Shown: positions 43,101-52,216, counted from the stretch's first letter. The stretch is DNA of 61,085 nucleotides from Carideicomes alvinocaridis (GCA_005473895.2 SRJI02000024.1:1-61085); one strand, 5' to 3'. Notes: a model not told the origin generated them from the sequence alone. Numbers and translations: made by a program.

Positions 43101-43219
43101 GGCGCGATCTGTGGGTACTGCGCCACCGGCAGCGTCAGGATCGACAGGAGCCCCACGCCCATGATGATGATGGAGACGACCCAGGCAAAGATGGGCCGTT
43201 CGATGAAGAAACGTGCCAT
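40103..43219 (-). CDS. RND multidrug efflux transporter (HAE1/AcrB type)
   Basis: A 1038-residue inner-membrane pump of 12 helices with two large periplasmic loops. It begins [20 protein letters not shown] and contains [18 protein letters not shown] in helix 4 with the two proton-relay Asp residues, [17 protein letters not shown], and [21 protein letters not shown] with the relay Lys. It works with the adaptor encoded 7 bp upstream and an outer-membrane channel that is not in the window. The transcript comes from the TetR-facing promoter near 44.4 kb. Confidence 0.95.
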   Translation of the reverse strand: MARFFIERPIFAWVVSIIIMGVGLLSILTLPVAQYPQIAPPSIAIRAAYPGASAQTVANTVTQVIEQQMTGLDGMRYMSSTSSSAGTASITLTFETGTDPDIAQVQVQNKLSQATPLLPESVQRQGVTVQKSSAGFLMVISLISPDGSMDETDLADYLQTNLVDEMSRLEGVGSVQVFGSQYAMRIWLDPSKLSAYELTPSDVVAAVSEENSQISAGAFGNRPAPDGQMLNATITAQSLLQTPEDFRQIVLRAEENGGLVLLGDVARVEIGSEGYNFSASYNGQPATGMAVSLAPGANALDTSELVHERMAEFSEFFPEGIDYVIPYDTTPFVEISIESVMHTLIEAIVLVFLVMYLFLQNFRATLIPTLAVPVVILGTFGVMAAMGFTINTLTMLAMVLAIGLLVDDAIVVVENVERVMKEEGLSPYEATKKSMSQITGALIGIAMVLSAVFVPMAFFGGSTGVIYQQFAITIVSAMALSVVVALTLTPALCATLLKQTHGKRGGLFGLFNRGFDATLRGYGGAVGGIVKRPVRMTLVYLVLVAAMVMMFMRTPTGFLPEEDQGIMFVMVQAPTGATLERTEAVIERVQQHFLQTESEAVEAVFGVAGFGFAGQGQNMALAFVRMKDWSEREDPSLSVQAVAGRAYGALSQIQDAMVFPIVPPAVTELGNASGFDMFLQARGGQSHDELMAARNQLLGLASQSGMVTGVRPNGLEDAAQFKLDIDWRKAGAMGVSATDVGNLLGIAWAGTYVNDFIDQGRIKRVYVQGQADSRATPSDIAKWRVRNASGGLVPFANFAEGSWEMGAQGVYRYNGVPAMQIQGSPAPGVTTGEAMAEMERLAAQLPEGFGLSWTGLSLEERQSGSQAPMLYALSLAAIFLSLAALYESWSIPFAVMLAMPIGVLGALVGAWLGGFENGVFFQVGLLTVIGLTGKNAILIVEFARDRMEGGESVITATVEAAKQRFRPIVMTSMAFSLGVLPLVLSTGAGSGGRNAIGAGVLGGTLSATVLGVLLVPLFFVLVMRLFTRRRASKATAAS

Positions 43220-43226
43220 TCTCGGC

Positions 43227-44378
43227 CTACTCCGTCACGTTCGCCGCCGAGGCGGTCTCTTCGCGTTCCTGCGGGCTGACCACGGCCGCGGGCGCGGCGC
43301 CTTGCAGGCCCGCCACGATCACCCGGTCGCCGGAGGTCAGCCCCTCGGTCACCACCCAGTCGGATCCGCGGTCCTGCATCACGGTGAGCGGGCGCATCTC
43401 CACCTTGTTCTCCGCGCCGACGACCATGGTCTGCGGATTGCCGCGGCGGTCGCGGGTCACGGCCTCCTGCGGGACGAGAAAGGCGTTCTCAACCCGCGTG
43501 GTGGGCATTTCCACCTGCACGTACATGCCGGGCAGCAGCAGCATCTCGGGGTTGGGAAACTCGATCCGCAGCACGACCACGCCGGTCTGTTCGTCCACAT
43601 GCGGCTCGGCCGCGGTCATCGCGCCGGTCTGGTCGTAGGTGGAGCCGTCGGCGAGGGTCAGCGCGACCTCGGCGTTCTGCACCCCCTCGTGGCCCGCGCC
43701 GCGGCGCCACTGCAGCAGCTCGGCCGCCGACTGGGTGACGTCGACATGCACCGTGTCGAGCTTGCGGATGGTGGCCAGCGGCGCGGCCTGGCTGGCGGTG
43801 ACCAGCGCACCGGGCGACACCTCGGACAGGCCGATGCGGCCCGAAAGGCGCGCGCGGACATCGGTATGTTCCAGCTCGATCCGGGCGGTGCGCAACGCGG
43901 CCTCGGCCACGTCGACCTGCGCGCTCGCCGTGTCGCGGGCGGAGGCGGCGGTGTCCATCGCCTGCTGCGTGCTGACCCCGCGCTCGTTCAGGGTGGAGAC
44001 CCGGTCGAAGTCGCGCTCGGCCGCGCGCAGTTGCGCCTCGGCCGAGGTGAGCTGCGCCTGTGCCTGGGCCACCGCTGCCTCGTAGCGGGTGGGGTCGATG
44101 CGATAGAGAACGTCGCCCTCGGACACCATGGAGCCCTCGCGGAACAGCCGCTCGGTGACGATGCCGTTGACCTGCGGGCGCACTTCCGCCTCCGACGAGG
44201 CGCGGACCCGGCCGGGCAGGGTGGCGGTCAGCGTCAGCGATTGCGGCTCCAGCGTTTCCACGGTGACGGCGGCGGGCGGGCGTTCGCCGCCCTGCTGGGC
44301 CCAGAGCGCGCCGGCGCCAAGGGTGAGGACAAGCGCGGTGACGAGCGCCCGCGCGGACGCCGAACTGACATGGGCCAT
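43227..44378 (-). CDS. RND periplasmic adaptor (membrane fusion protein)
   Basis: A 383-residue adaptor of the AcrA/MexA family. The N-terminal signal peptide has a hydrophobic segment ending ALWAQ; there is no lipobox Cys in view. A lipoyl half ([34 protein letters not shown]), shown here in parts as [12 protein letters not shown] and [15 protein letters not shown], is followed by an alpha-hairpin rich in Ala and Gln (residues about 100-150) and beta-barrel domains ([13 protein letters not shown]). I chose ATG 44378. It bridges the RND pump to an outer-membrane factor. Confidence 0.92.
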   Translation of the reverse strand: MAHVSSASARALVTALVLTLGAGALWAQQGGERPPAAVTVETLEPQSLTLTATLPGRVRASSEAEVRPQVNGIVTERLFREGSMVSEGDVLYRIDPTRYEAAVAQAQAQLTSAEAQLRAAERDFDRVSTLNERGVSTQQAMDTAASARDTASAQVDVAEAALRTARIELEHTDVRARLSGRIGLSEVSPGALVTASQAAPLATIRKLDTVHVDVTQSAAELLQWRRGAGHEGVQNAEVALTLADGSTYDQTGAMTAAEPHVDEQTGVVVLRIEFPNPEMLLLPGMYVQVEMPTTRVENAFLVPQEAVTRDRRGNPQTMVVGAENKVEMRPLTVMQDRGSDWVVTEGLTSGDRVIVAGLQGAAPAAVVSPQEREETASAANVTE

Positions 44379-44439
44379 GACCGGCTCCTTCTCGGATTTC
44401 GGGGGAAAGCGCTTGGAGCGCGCCCGCGGATCACATACA

Positions 44440-44453
44440 AGACTCCGCAGTCT
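44440..44453. promoter_or_regulatory. Likely TetR operator of the efflux operon
   Basis: AGACT-CCGC-AGTCT is an inverted repeat in the 150-bp gap between the divergent adaptor (start 44378) and TetR (start 44529) genes. This is the usual place for the operator of a local TetR repressor. Confidence 0.5.
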
Positions 44454-44528
44454 CTTAAATAGGCGAGGCGGCGGACTGCAAGCCGATTCCGGCAAATCGT
44501 CCGACAGGCGCGGCGGACGGAGGAGGAC

Positions 44529-45272
44529 ATGGCGCGAGGTGCACAGAAGACGGGCAAGTCGGGCGCGGGGACCGACGCGGGGGCGGGGGCCGACGCGCCG
44601 GACGACGCGGCGGGCGATCCCCCGGCCTGCTGCCGTCCGCGCAAGGGCCGCCCGCCGGTGATGGAGGCCGGGGAGCGGCGGGAGAGGATCCTCGACGCGC
44701 TCGACGGTCACTTCCGCGAGGTGGGTCTTGCCGGCATGACCATGGGCGCCATCGCGCGGCGGGCCGGGATGTCCAAGCAGACGCTCTACGGCCTGTTCCA
44801 GGACCGCGACGCGCTGTTCGAAGCCTACGTGGAACGCCGCTTTGCCCAGCTTCACATGGATGCCGCCGGGGTGGCGGAGGATGCCCGGTTCGAGGACCGG
44901 CTGCGCGCGCTCTTCCGCTTCGACCATCCGGCCGAGGCCTGGGACCTGCCGATCGCGCTATTCCGGCTCGCCGTGGCCGAGGCGCAGAGCCATCCCCGCC
45001 TGGCCCGCCGCTGCATGGAGGAGGGGCCGCGCCACAAGCAGCGCCTGCTGCAATGCGAGATCGAGCGCGCCTGCACCCGCGGCGAAATCCGCGTCGAGGA
45101 TTCGGAAGAGGCGGCCTCGTTGCTGATGGACATGCTTCACCTCCCGATCATCGACGCGCTCGCCGACCCGTCGCACCGGCCCAGCTCGGAGGCCTGGGAA
45201 AAACGGTTCGAGCTGGGGCTGCGGGTCTTCCTGCGCGGCGTCGGCCGGGCGAGCCGTCCCTCCGTGATCTGA
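44529..45272 (+). CDS. TetR-family regulator of the RND operon
   Basis: A 247-residue TetR protein. About 40 N-terminal residues are low-complexity (Gly/Ala/Asp, with CC), then the HTH at about 50-95 (RILDALDGHFREVGLAGMTMGAIARRAGMSKQTLYGLF; core MGAIARRAGMSKQTLYGLF). The C-terminal ligand domain is of the AefR-like type (DMLHLPIIDALADP). It is divergent from the adaptor-RND genes and surely their repressor. A start further in, at ATG 44661 (codon 45), is also possible; the GGAGGAGG before ATG 44529 supports the longer form. Confidence 0.87.
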   Translation: MARGAQKTGKSGAGTDAGAGADAPDDAAGDPPACCRPRKGRPPVMEAGERRERILDALDGHFREVGLAGMTMGAIARRAGMSKQTLYGLFQDRDALFEAYVERRFAQLHMDAAGVAEDARFEDRLRALFRFDHPAEAWDLPIALFRLAVAEAQSHPRLARRCMEEGPRHKQRLLQCEIERACTRGEIRVEDSEEAASLLMDMLHLPIIDALADPSHRPSSEAWEKRFELGLRVFLRGVGRASRPSVI

Positions 45273-45332
45273 GGGTGGTCGTAGCCTTCCCGATCCGACG
45301 AATTGTCTTCCCGGGAGCGGCCGCCCTGCCTC

Positions 45333-46262
45333 CTAAGCGCGGGACAGCGCGAGGATCGTGACCCCCGCCAGCGCGAGGAGGGAGGCGACGACGAACCCCG
45401 CCCCCGGGCGCGCTTCGGTCTTGAAGACGAAGGCGGCGAGCCAGGCGGAAATGAACATCTCGACCGTGCCGATGATGGCGACCGCGGTGACGCTGGTGAA
45501 TTTCAGCGCAACGAATTGCGCGGTCTGCCCCACGGAGATGGAGATTGCCGCCATGGCCTGCCAGAAGGCGGGCCTGCGAAAGAGCTCGCGTACCTGGCGG
45601 CGGTATCCGGCGTTGAAGAGGGCGGCAAAAGCATACCACGCCATGGCCGTGACCGCGCCGATGAAAGCCCCCGCGAGCGGGTCGGGCAGCCAGTTCATGG
45701 AGAACTTGCGCATGGTGTAGGAGCCGCCGTAGCTGCCGGCGGAGACGAGCGCCAGCACCCGCCCCGCGTTGCGGTCGCGCGTCGAATAGGCGCCATGCTG
45801 CGAGGACGGGTCGAGCCGTCGGGGCGCGGCCAGGATCACGATGCCCACGCCCGAGAAGACCAGCAGGAAGGCCAGCCCGAGCGCAAGGGTGATCGCCTCG
45901 CCAAGCACAAGGATGGCAAGCAGCGCGGCAAAGACCGGGATCAGGCGCCGCATCAGCCCGGTCTCGATCGCGCCCGCCAGCTCGATGGAGCGGAAGAACA
46001 GCACCCGGCCGAGGATGGTGCCCAGCACGCCAGCCACCACGAAGCAGCCGATGCCGATCAGGATCTCGCGGTTGGTTACCGCGAGCGTCGGCCCCGCGAA
46101 GACCCAGAGTCCCGCGGAAAGAAGCGCTGTCAGCACGACGGAAAGCAGGACAGCGCTGCCGCCGCCTCCTTCCGTCCGCGCGTTCTTGGTCGTGGCGACC
46201 GAGCCGAGCGCATAGCAGAAGGCCGCGAAAGTCGCGAAAAGCTCGCCGATCAGGGATGTCAT
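45333..46262 (-). CDS. EamA/DMT-family transporter
   Basis: A 309-residue membrane protein with ten helices in two EamA repeats (first TSLIGELFATFAAFCYALGSVATTK; second from RNAGRVLALVSAGSYGGSYT). It shows ALKFTSVTAVAIIGTVEMFISAWLAAF, typical of drug/metabolite exporters, in its last third. It closes the operon that starts with the phthalate reductase gene. Export of an aromatic metabolite is a possible role, but the substrate is open. Confidence 0.85.
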   Translation of the reverse strand: MTSLIGELFATFAAFCYALGSVATTKNARTEGGGGSAVLLSVVLTALLSAGLWVFAGPTLAVTNREILIGIGCFVVAGVLGTILGRVLFFRSIELAGAIETGLMRRLIPVFAALLAILVLGEAITLALGLAFLLVFSGVGIVILAAPRRLDPSSQHGAYSTRDRNAGRVLALVSAGSYGGSYTMRKFSMNWLPDPLAGAFIGAVTAMAWYAFAALFNAGYRRQVRELFRRPAFWQAMAAISISVGQTAQFVALKFTSVTAVAIIGTVEMFISAWLAAFVFKTEARPGAGFVVASLLALAGVTILALSRA

Positions 46263-46288
46263 TCAGGTCCTTCCTGCGTGCCTGCCGT

Positions 46289-46732
46289 TCAGACCCCGGA
46301 CAGCAATTCCTCGAGGAAGCGGCCCGACGACATGACGTCGCGCAGCGGCAGGTCCTTCTGCGTCTCGTCCAGCTCGGAGGCGTAGCTCAGGCCCTGACCG
46401 TCCCAGAACCACCAGTAGACGATCTCGCCCTGCTTGTCGCGGACGGGCATGCGGAAGGTGGGGAAGCTGCGCTCCATCTGCGGGAGTTCCAGGTAGCCCG
46501 CCTTTTCATGTGCCAGCCCCAGCCGCTCCAGCGCGGTCTCGATCGGGATCATCGCGGTAGTCCGCGCGGCCTCCGAGGCGAACCGCGCCAGATCCGCCGG
46601 GCGCTCCGCATGGAGGCCCTTGAGAAGGCGGATCACCGGCGGGTAGCTCTCGTGATCGTGGGTCAGGTGGACATAGGCGAGGCCCTTGTCCGTCGTGATC
46701 TCGATGATGTCGCCGGGGCGGTACTGGGTCAT
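46289..46732 (-). CDS. Unknown protein in the phthalate operon
   Basis: A 147-residue soluble protein without signal peptide or membrane segment. It opens QYRPGDIIEITTDKGLAYVHLTHDHESYPP, a small beta-rich domain, and then has a helical and a mixed part with several aromatic residues (IVYWWFWDGQGLSYASEL). I do not recognise the family. It lies 13 bp after the decarboxylase gene and 26 bp before the transporter, so it is surely co-transcribed with the aromatic pathway. A regulator or accessory role is open. Confidence 0.7.
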   Translation of the reverse strand: MTQYRPGDIIEITTDKGLAYVHLTHDHESYPPVIRLLKGLHAERPADLARFASEAARTTAMIPIETALERLGLAHEKAGYLELPQMERSFPTFRMPVRDKQGEIVYWWFWDGQGLSYASELDETQKDLPLRDVMSSGRFLEELLSGV

Positions 46733-46745
46733 GAGGACTCCGGGG

Positions 46746-47738
46746 TCAGAGGCTGTAGGCTTCGAGCGTGGCGGGATGGAACAGCTCCTCCACCTGCACG
46801 CGGCGCGGCGAGAGGCCCTGCGCCGCATGGTAGTCCAGGAACTTGTCGAGGACATGGGCATTGGCCGCGACGCCGTAGCTCCACGGGTCGGGGCCCATCA
46901 GGGCGCGCGCCCGGTTCAGCGTGTCCTCCACGAAGGGCATGGTGACCTTGGTGGCCGAAGTGTCGTCCAGCGCGGCCTCGGCCAGGCGCTTGGATTCGGT
47001 GAAGGCCTTGAGCAGCGCGCCGGGCAGGAAGGGATATTCCTCCGCCAGGCTGCGGCGGACGCCAAGCACATGCATGATCGGGAAGATCTTGGTCTTGCCG
47101 TAATACTCCTCCGCCGCGCCGATGCTGTCGCGGAACAGCCGCCCGACATCGGGATGCCCCTCGGCAAAGCAGCGCGGCCAGCGCGGGCCGATGAAGCCGT
47201 CGATCTCGCCCTCGGCCAGCATCCCGTTCAGGGTCGCGCCCTCGGGGGCCTCTTCGACGGTCAGGTCGGAAGGCAGGTCCACCTTGATCTTTTCCGGCCG
47301 CCCCGGCGTGTCCATGCCGCCGCGCACCCAGGTCACATCCGAGGGGTTCAGGCCGTAATGTTCCTCGAGGATGCCGCGCAGCCAGACATTGGCCGAGAGC
47401 TGGTATTCCGCGATCCCGATCCGCTTGCCCTTGAGGTCGGCGGGCGTGTCGATGCCGCGGTCGGTGCGCACATAGGCCGAGGTGTGGCGGAAGGCGCGGC
47501 TGAGGAAGACCGGGATCGCCACGTAGTGCGGATCGCCCCGGGCCACGGAGATGGAGTAGGACGAGAGCGACAGTTCCGAGATGTCGAAGGCCTGGTGGCG
47601 GAAAGCCCGGAAGAACATCTCTTCGGGCGACAGCAGCATCGGCACGGGGTCGACCCCGTCGATCCTGGCCCGGCCGTCGACGATGGCCCGCGTGCGGTCG
47701 TAATCGCCCATGGCGAGGGAAAGCTTCAAATCGGTCAA
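46746..47738 (-). CDS. pht5: 4,5-dihydroxyphthalate decarboxylase-like
   Basis: A 330-residue protein with periplasmic-binding fold but no signal peptide. It starts LKLSLAMGDYDRTRAIVDGRARIDG, the typical opening of the Pht5 decarboxylase, and includes SPEEMFFRAFRHQAFDISELSLSSY and DLKGKRIGIAEYQLSANVWLRGILEEHYG. The enzyme removes the 2-carboxyl of 4,5-dihydroxyphthalate to give protocatechuate. The start is TTG 47738, with AAAGGAG at the right distance; the frame upstream lies in the next gene. It is 13 bp after the dihydrodiol dehydrogenase gene. Confidence 0.8.
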   Translation of the reverse strand: MTDLKLSLAMGDYDRTRAIVDGRARIDGVDPVPMLLSPEEMFFRAFRHQAFDISELSLSSYSISVARGDPHYVAIPVFLSRAFRHTSAYVRTDRGIDTPADLKGKRIGIAEYQLSANVWLRGILEEHYGLNPSDVTWVRGGMDTPGRPEKIKVDLPSDLTVEEAPEGATLNGMLAEGEIDGFIGPRWPRCFAEGHPDVGRLFRDSIGAAEEYYGKTKIFPIMHVLGVRRSLAEEYPFLPGALLKAFTESKRLAEAALDDTSATKVTMPFVEDTLNRARALMGPDPWSYGVAANAHVLDKFLDYHAAQGLSPRRVQVEELFHPATLEAYSL

Positions 47739-47751
47739 GGTGGTACTCCTT

Positions 47752-48921
47752 TCAGGCGATGCCGCATTGTCGTTGCAGATCCACCGGCTGGCCCGTGGCC
47801 GCCGAAGACAGGATCGCGTGGCAGATTTCGAGGCTGGCGCGCCCCCAGGCCCCGGTCTGGGGCGGGGCGATGTCGTGGCGCACGGCATTCACCAGCGCGT
47901 CGAGGACGATGCGGCGCGGGGCAGGGCCGAAGGGCGCCTCGACGAAGCGGCGCCCGGTGTCGCCGAAGACCTCCACCCCGTCCGGGGTCAGCCGCAGGTC
48001 GGCCCGGTCGCAAAGCGCGATAACGGGGCCGAAGTGTTCGTTGCGCGTGGCCTCGACCTCTCCGCCGCTGCCATAGGTGCGGGTCTGCTTGAGCTTCGCC
48101 TCGGCCTCCGGGTCGAGCCCCTCGAGCGCGCGTCGCGCGCGGCCATAGGCGGCGGGGTCCTTCTGCTGGCCCAGCTCGCCCACATCGTCCATCCAGATGT
48201 CGCTGTCGAAATGCGCGTAGCCGGAATAGGTGAGCGTCGCGAAGGCGCCCGAGGCGAAGCCCAGCAGCGCGCTGAAGGCGCCCTCCGTGGGGCGCGCGGG
48301 ATCCCAGGCGCCGGTCATCGCGGTCAGCCGCGTGCCCATGCCGCCGGCCAGCCGGCGCACCAGGTCGATCTGGTGGATCGCCTGGCTGAACAGGATGCCG
48401 CCGCCTTCCTCTGTGCGCAGCTCCTCGGGGCGGCGCGGGCGGTAGAGGAAATCGGTGTAGTTCAGCGCCTGGATCATGCGCAGCTTGCCGAACTCGCCGC
48501 TCTCGATCATCCGCGCGGCCAGTTCCACCGGCGGATCGAAGCTGTGGCTGGGCCCGACGATCAGGTGCCGGCCCGACGCCTCGGCCGCGGCGACCATGCG
48601 GTCGGCATCCTCCATCGTGACCGACAGGGGCTTGTCCACCAGCACGTGCTTGCCCGCCTCCAGCGCCGCGCAGACGTGGTCGGCATGCATCTGGTGCGGG
48701 GTGGCGACATAGATCGCCTCGACCTGGTCGTCGGCGCAGAGGGCCTCGACCGAGGCATGGCCGGTGCCGCCGAACTCCGCCTCGAAGGCATCGCGGCTTT
48801 CCTGGCGTGGGGCGGCGGCGGCGACGAGCGTCACCCGCGGATCGGCGCGGAAACTGGGGATCATCAGGACGAAGCCCCGACCCAGCCCGGCGACACCCAG
48901 CCGGACCGGATCAGAGGTCAA
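47752..48921 (-). CDS. pht4: Gfo/Idh/MocA dehydrogenase (phthalate dihydrodiol type)
   Basis: A 389-residue enzyme of the Gfo/Idh/MocA family. The Rossmann start is RLGVAGLGRGFVLMIPSF. Cofactor and catalytic motifs follow: AIYVATPHQMHADHVCAALEAGKHVLVDKPL (core VATPHQMHAD and GKHVLVDKPL with the catalytic Lys) and the substrate motif LFSQAIHQIDLVRRLAGG. In the phthalate route, Pht4-type members oxidise phthalate 4,5-cis-dihydrodiol to 4,5-dihydroxyphthalate. The gene overlaps the reductase gene by 11 bp. The context, more than the sequence alone, sets the assignment. Confidence 0.82.
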   Translation of the reverse strand: MTSDPVRLGVAGLGRGFVLMIPSFRADPRVTLVAAAAPRQESRDAFEAEFGGTGHASVEALCADDQVEAIYVATPHQMHADHVCAALEAGKHVLVDKPLSVTMEDADRMVAAAEASGRHLIVGPSHSFDPPVELAARMIESGEFGKLRMIQALNYTDFLYRPRRPEELRTEEGGGILFSQAIHQIDLVRRLAGGMGTRLTAMTGAWDPARPTEGAFSALLGFASGAFATLTYSGYAHFDSDIWMDDVGELGQQKDPAAYGRARRALEGLDPEAEAKLKQTRTYGSGGEVEATRNEHFGPVIALCDRADLRLTPDGVEVFGDTGRRFVEAPFGPAPRRIVLDALVNAVRHDIAPPQTGAWGRASLEICHAILSSAATGQPVDLQRQCGIA

Positions 48922-49852
48922 GAACCAGCCTCCTGCCCGGCTTGGCGCGCGACACGCAGATCATGACGTAATCGTCCTTTTCGTCGTCCATCAGCACCAT
49001 GTCGCGGTGATCCGGCTCGCCGCCCAGCAGGCGGGTCTTGCAGGTGCCGCAGGTGCCGCTCTCGCAGGAGCTGACGGTGGCATGACCGGCGTCGCGCAGG
49101 GTCTCGAGGATCGAGCGGTCGTCGGGCACGGTCAGGGTCTCGCCGCTTTTCTTCAGCTCGACCTCGAAGGCCTCGTCGTCGGCGCGGACCACGTCCACCG
49201 GCTTGAAATCCTCGAAGTTCACGCGGCCCTCGGGCCAGTGACCGGAGATCGCCTCGATCTCTTCCATCAGGGGCTTGGGGCCGCAGCAATAGACATGCAT
49301 CTTCTGCGGCTCCTCGAAATGGTCCCAGAAATCGTAGACCTTTTCGGGGTCGCCGTCGTCGTGATGCACCACGATCCGGTCGCCGAACTTTTCCGACAGC
49401 TCGTCGAGATAGGCGGTCTCTTCCGCGCTGCGGGTGCAGTAGATGATGCCGAAATCCTTGCCCTGCTTCTCCAGCGCGTTGGCCATGGCGTAGATCGGCG
49501 TGATGCCGATACCCCCGGCGATCAGCAAGTATTTCGGCGCGTCCGACATGGGAAAGTCGTTCTCGGGCGCCTCGACGTTCAGCTCGGTCCCCTCGGTCGC
49601 ATCGTCATGCATCGAGGTGGAGCCGCCGCGGCTTTCCGCCTCGCGCTTGACGGAGATGACGTAGCGCTCGGGCGCCTCGCCGTCATTGACCAGCGAATAA
49701 CGCCGCATGGCGCCCGATGGCGTCTCCACCGTGACATGGGCGCCGGGGGTGAAGGCGGGCAGCGCGCTTCCCTCGACGGGGGCGAGGGTGAATTCGGTGA
49801 TGTAGGGTGTCAGCGCGCGTCGGGCCTCGACGCGCATCCTCATGAGGTCCAT
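48911..49852 (-). CDS. pht2: Phthalate dioxygenase reductase-like (FMN, NAD, 2Fe-2S)
   Basis: A 313-residue class IA-type oxygenase reductase. The FMN domain has PSGAMRRYSLVNDGEAPERY, the NAD domain LLIAGGIGITPIYAMANAL, and a C-terminal plant-type ferredoxin domain supplies the cluster in CESGTCGTCKTRL plus a late Cys in MICVSRA. It passes electrons from NADH to the Rieske oxygenase encoded divergently at 49968. I chose ATG 49852 because GGAG lies before it; the longer frame to 49879 would take in the ribosome-binding site. Confidence 0.88.
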   Translation of the reverse strand: MDLMRMRVEARRALTPYITEFTLAPVEGSALPAFTPGAHVTVETPSGAMRRYSLVNDGEAPERYVISVKREAESRGGSTSMHDDATEGTELNVEAPENDFPMSDAPKYLLIAGGIGITPIYAMANALEKQGKDFGIIYCTRSAEETAYLDELSEKFGDRIVVHHDDGDPEKVYDFWDHFEEPQKMHVYCCGPKPLMEEIEAISGHWPEGRVNFEDFKPVDVVRADDEAFEVELKKSGETLTVPDDRSILETLRDAGHATVSSCESGTCGTCKTRLLGGEPDHRDMVLMDDEKDDYVMICVSRAKPGRRLVLDL

Positions 49853-49890
49853 CCGGCACTCCAAAAATTCCTGTCGCACACCTTGATCAA

Positions 49891-49902
49891 TTAGATAGCT
49901 AA
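49891..49902. promoter_or_regulatory. TTAGATAGCTAA motif in the phthalate promoter
   Basis: A dyad of the form TTAG-N4-CTAA between the divergent reductase (start 49852) and oxygenase (start 49968) genes. A copy with 11 of 12 bases alike lies 75 bp upstream of the TRAP binding-protein gene at 60620-60631. The IclR-family protein encoded at 51317-52087 is the natural candidate to bind both. Confidence 0.5.
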
Positions 49903-49967
49903 GTGTATCTTGTCAAGCATAGCTACATGGCCCACGCGATCTCAGGATCGGGCGGAGGAGAGAACTC

Positions 49968-51245
49968 ATGCTGACAGCCGAAGAGAACGACATCCTGACT
50001 CTGGTTTCCGGCGATGCCCCGATGGGCAAGCTGATGCGCCAGCACTGGACGCCCGTCTGCCTGATGGAGGAAGTGGCGGAGCCCGACGGCAAGCCGCTGC
50101 GCGTTGAGGTGCTGGGCGAAAGCTACGTGGCCTTCCGCGACACCGACGGCCGGCTGGGCATGCTCGACGAGCTGTGCCCGCACCGAAAGGCGTCGCTGGT
50201 CTATGGCCGCAACGAGGAATGCGGCCTGCGCTGTCTCTACCACGGCTGGAAGATGGACGTTGAGGGCAACGTCGTCGCCATGTCCTCCGAGCCCGAGGGC
50301 AGCCCGCTGATGGACAAGGTCAAGGCTCGGTCCTACCCCTTGCGCGAATGGGGCGGCTTCGTCTGGGCCTGGCTCGGCGACAAGGACGAGATGCCGGAAT
50401 TCCAGCCGCCCGCCTTCGCGCCGGAAGAGGACACGCCCGTGTCGATCCTCAAGATCCGGGTGCCCGCCAACTGGGCGCAGATCCACGAGGGCCAGATCGA
50501 CAGCGCGCACAGCTCCTCGCTGCACTCGTCGACCATGAAGCCCGCGCGCGTCGAGGGCGCCGCGTCGGACGACAAGTCGTGGTACCGCCCGTCGACCGAC
50601 AAGTCGCCCAAGATGCAGACGGAGACCACCAGCTACGGTTTCCACTACGCGGCGATCCGCAAGCCGATCAAGAACGCGAAGACCCACAACTACCTGCGGA
50701 TCACCGAGTTCATCGCGCCCTATTACTCGCTGATCCCGCCGAACAACAACTACAAGGTGGCCAGCGTCATCGTGCCCATCAACGACGACGAGACGGCTTT
50801 CCACTTCCTCGCCTGGGGCGGGCCGAACGTGCCCACCACCGAGGAATGGCGCGCCTTCAACCACGCGGTGCCGGGCGAGGACCTGGACCACAAGTGGCGC
50901 ACGAAGCGGACGCTGGAGAACGACTTCATGCAGGACCGCGAGGCGATGAAGGAGGGTCACTTCACCGGCGTTCCGGGGATCCCGAACGAGGACATCATCA
51001 TGTGGGTGTCCATGGGGTCGCGCGTGCAGCGCAACACCGACGTGCTGGGCGCCTCGGACCTCGCCATCGTGGAGTTCCGCCGCCTGATGACCGACGCCGC
51101 CAAGAAGGTGGCCGAGGGCGGCAAGGCGATCGGGACCGAGCCGCTGGTCCCGCAGGCCCGCATCGCCTCGCACGAGGGGGTCTATCCCAAGGAGGTCGAC
51201 TGGCGCACCCTGGTCTCGGGCGAGCCGGCACAGGCCGCCGAGTAA
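49968..51245 (+). CDS. pht3: Rieske oxygenase, phthalate 4,5-dioxygenase-like alpha subunit
   Basis: A 425-residue oxygenase. The Rieske ligands are C70 and H72 (CPH) and C89 and H92 (CLYH). The mononuclear iron site is D178, H181 and H186 in DSAHSSSLH. The opening (TAEENDILTLVSGDAPMGKLMRQHWTPV) and the length place it in the one-component alpha-only group with phthalate 4,5-dioxygenase. It adds two hydroxyls to the ring with O2 and electrons from the reductase next door. GGAGGAGAG precedes the start. It ends in a hairpin shared with the converging IclR gene. Confidence 0.87.
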   Translation: MLTAEENDILTLVSGDAPMGKLMRQHWTPVCLMEEVAEPDGKPLRVEVLGESYVAFRDTDGRLGMLDELCPHRKASLVYGRNEECGLRCLYHGWKMDVEGNVVAMSSEPEGSPLMDKVKARSYPLREWGGFVWAWLGDKDEMPEFQPPAFAPEEDTPVSILKIRVPANWAQIHEGQIDSAHSSSLHSSTMKPARVEGAASDDKSWYRPSTDKSPKMQTETTSYGFHYAAIRKPIKNAKTHNYLRITEFIAPYYSLIPPNNNYKVASVIVPINDDETAFHFLAWGGPNVPTTEEWRAFNHAVPGEDLDHKWRTKRTLENDFMQDREAMKEGHFTGVPGIPNEDIIMWVSMGSRVQRNTDVLGASDLAIVEFRRLMTDAAKKVAEGGKAIGTEPLVPQARIASHEGVYPKEVDWRTLVSGEPAQAAE

Positions 51246-51270
51246 CCGACGCCGATCCTAACGCTGAAAA

Positions 51271-51304
51271 GGCCCGTCCCCCGACCCGGGGTGGCGGGCT
51301 TTCT
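51271..51304. terminator. Terminator between the oxygenase and IclR genes
   Basis: GCCCGTCCCCC and GGGGTGGCGGGC form a GC-rich hairpin around a short loop, followed on the plus strand by TTTCTT and preceded by GAAAA. It can act in both directions between the converging genes. Confidence 0.65.
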
Positions 51305-51316
51305 TCTGCAAGGGGG

Positions 51317-52087
51317 TCAGAGCTGGGCGCGCAGCTCGTCCACCGTTTCGCGCAGCAGGCCGGACAGCTCCTCCTCGCGCCGCGTCATGCGGCTCGTGGG
51401 TCCGTGCAGCCCGATCCCGAGGAAGCGGTGGTGCCGCTCCGGCACCGGGATCAGGACCGAGATCATCGAGGCGTCCCAATGCGCCGTCCGCTCGTGCAGG
51501 TCGCGCGCGTGCAGCACCGAGATATCCGTCCCGCGATGGGCGTCGAGCGTTCGGCGAAACGCCTCCGCGGGGTAGACGGCGTCTGACAGGAGCCCGTCGG
51601 CGATGGTCTGGTGATAGATGCGCAGGGCCTCTTCCTCGGGCTGGCGGCTGAGAAGCATCCAGCCGATCCCGTTCTGGACCATCAGGCGACGCGATCCTGC
51701 CTCGATATGGGAATTGGTGCCCTCGTTGGAATGCAGCGACATCACGTATTCGAGGTAAAGCCCGTTCTGGGCGGCCAGCACCACGGGCTCGCCCGCGCGG
51801 TCGCGCAGCCGGTACATGGCATCGAGCACGGTGGTCTGTTCGTAGCCGCCCGCATCCATCCAGTTGGTGAGTTTCGTCAGGCGCGGGGAGGGGAAGTAGC
51901 GATGGCTCTTCTGGTCGAGCTCGAGATAGCCGAGCTGAACCATGGTGCGCAGGATGGCGGTCATGCTGGAGGCCGGCAGACCGAGGCCGCCGGAAAGATC
52001 GCGAAGCCGCGCGGGCTGGCGATGCTCCGCGAAATATTCCAGCACCGCAAAGACCCGGGCCGCCGATTTCACGTTGTCCTGCCGCAT
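51317..52087 (-). CDS. IclR-family transcriptional regulator
   Basis: A 256-residue IclR protein with an N-terminal winged helix (KSAARVFAVLEYFAEHRQPARLRDLSG, then LPASSMTAILRTMVQLGYLE) and an effector domain (GWMLLSRQPEEEALRIYHQ, VSLHSNEGTNSHIEAGSRR). I chose ATG 52087. Members of this family often control aromatic acid pathways such as protocatechuate or phthalate. It lies between the phthalate genes and the CoA-transferase operon. Confidence 0.87.
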   Translation of the reverse strand: MRQDNVKSAARVFAVLEYFAEHRQPARLRDLSGGLGLPASSMTAILRTMVQLGYLELDQKSHRYFPSPRLTKLTNWMDAGGYEQTTVLDAMYRLRDRAGEPVVLAAQNGLYLEYVMSLHSNEGTNSHIEAGSRRLMVQNGIGWMLLSRQPEEEALRIYHQTIADGLLSDAVYPAEAFRRTLDAHRGTDISVLHARDLHERTAHWDASMISVLIPVPERHHRFLGIGLHGPTSRMTRREEELSGLLRETVDELRAQL

Positions 52088-52216
52088 CGCGTTCCCCCGT
52101 CCGCGGCGGATTTTACCCCGTCGCAGGATCGGAGGAAAGGGCGGCGCCACCTTCGCGGCGCCGCTGCGGATCACGATCGGGCGCGGGCGCGCCGGGGCCG
52201 GTCCGGAGGGCGGGGT

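Noticed and set aside
40046-43279. A 1077-codon open frame on the plus strand opposite the RND gene, and other long open frames opposite real genes
   Set aside because: Composition is His/Arg/Gly-rich without any domain. GC-rich codon bias keeps the opposite strand open. The minus-strand RND protein has all family motifs.
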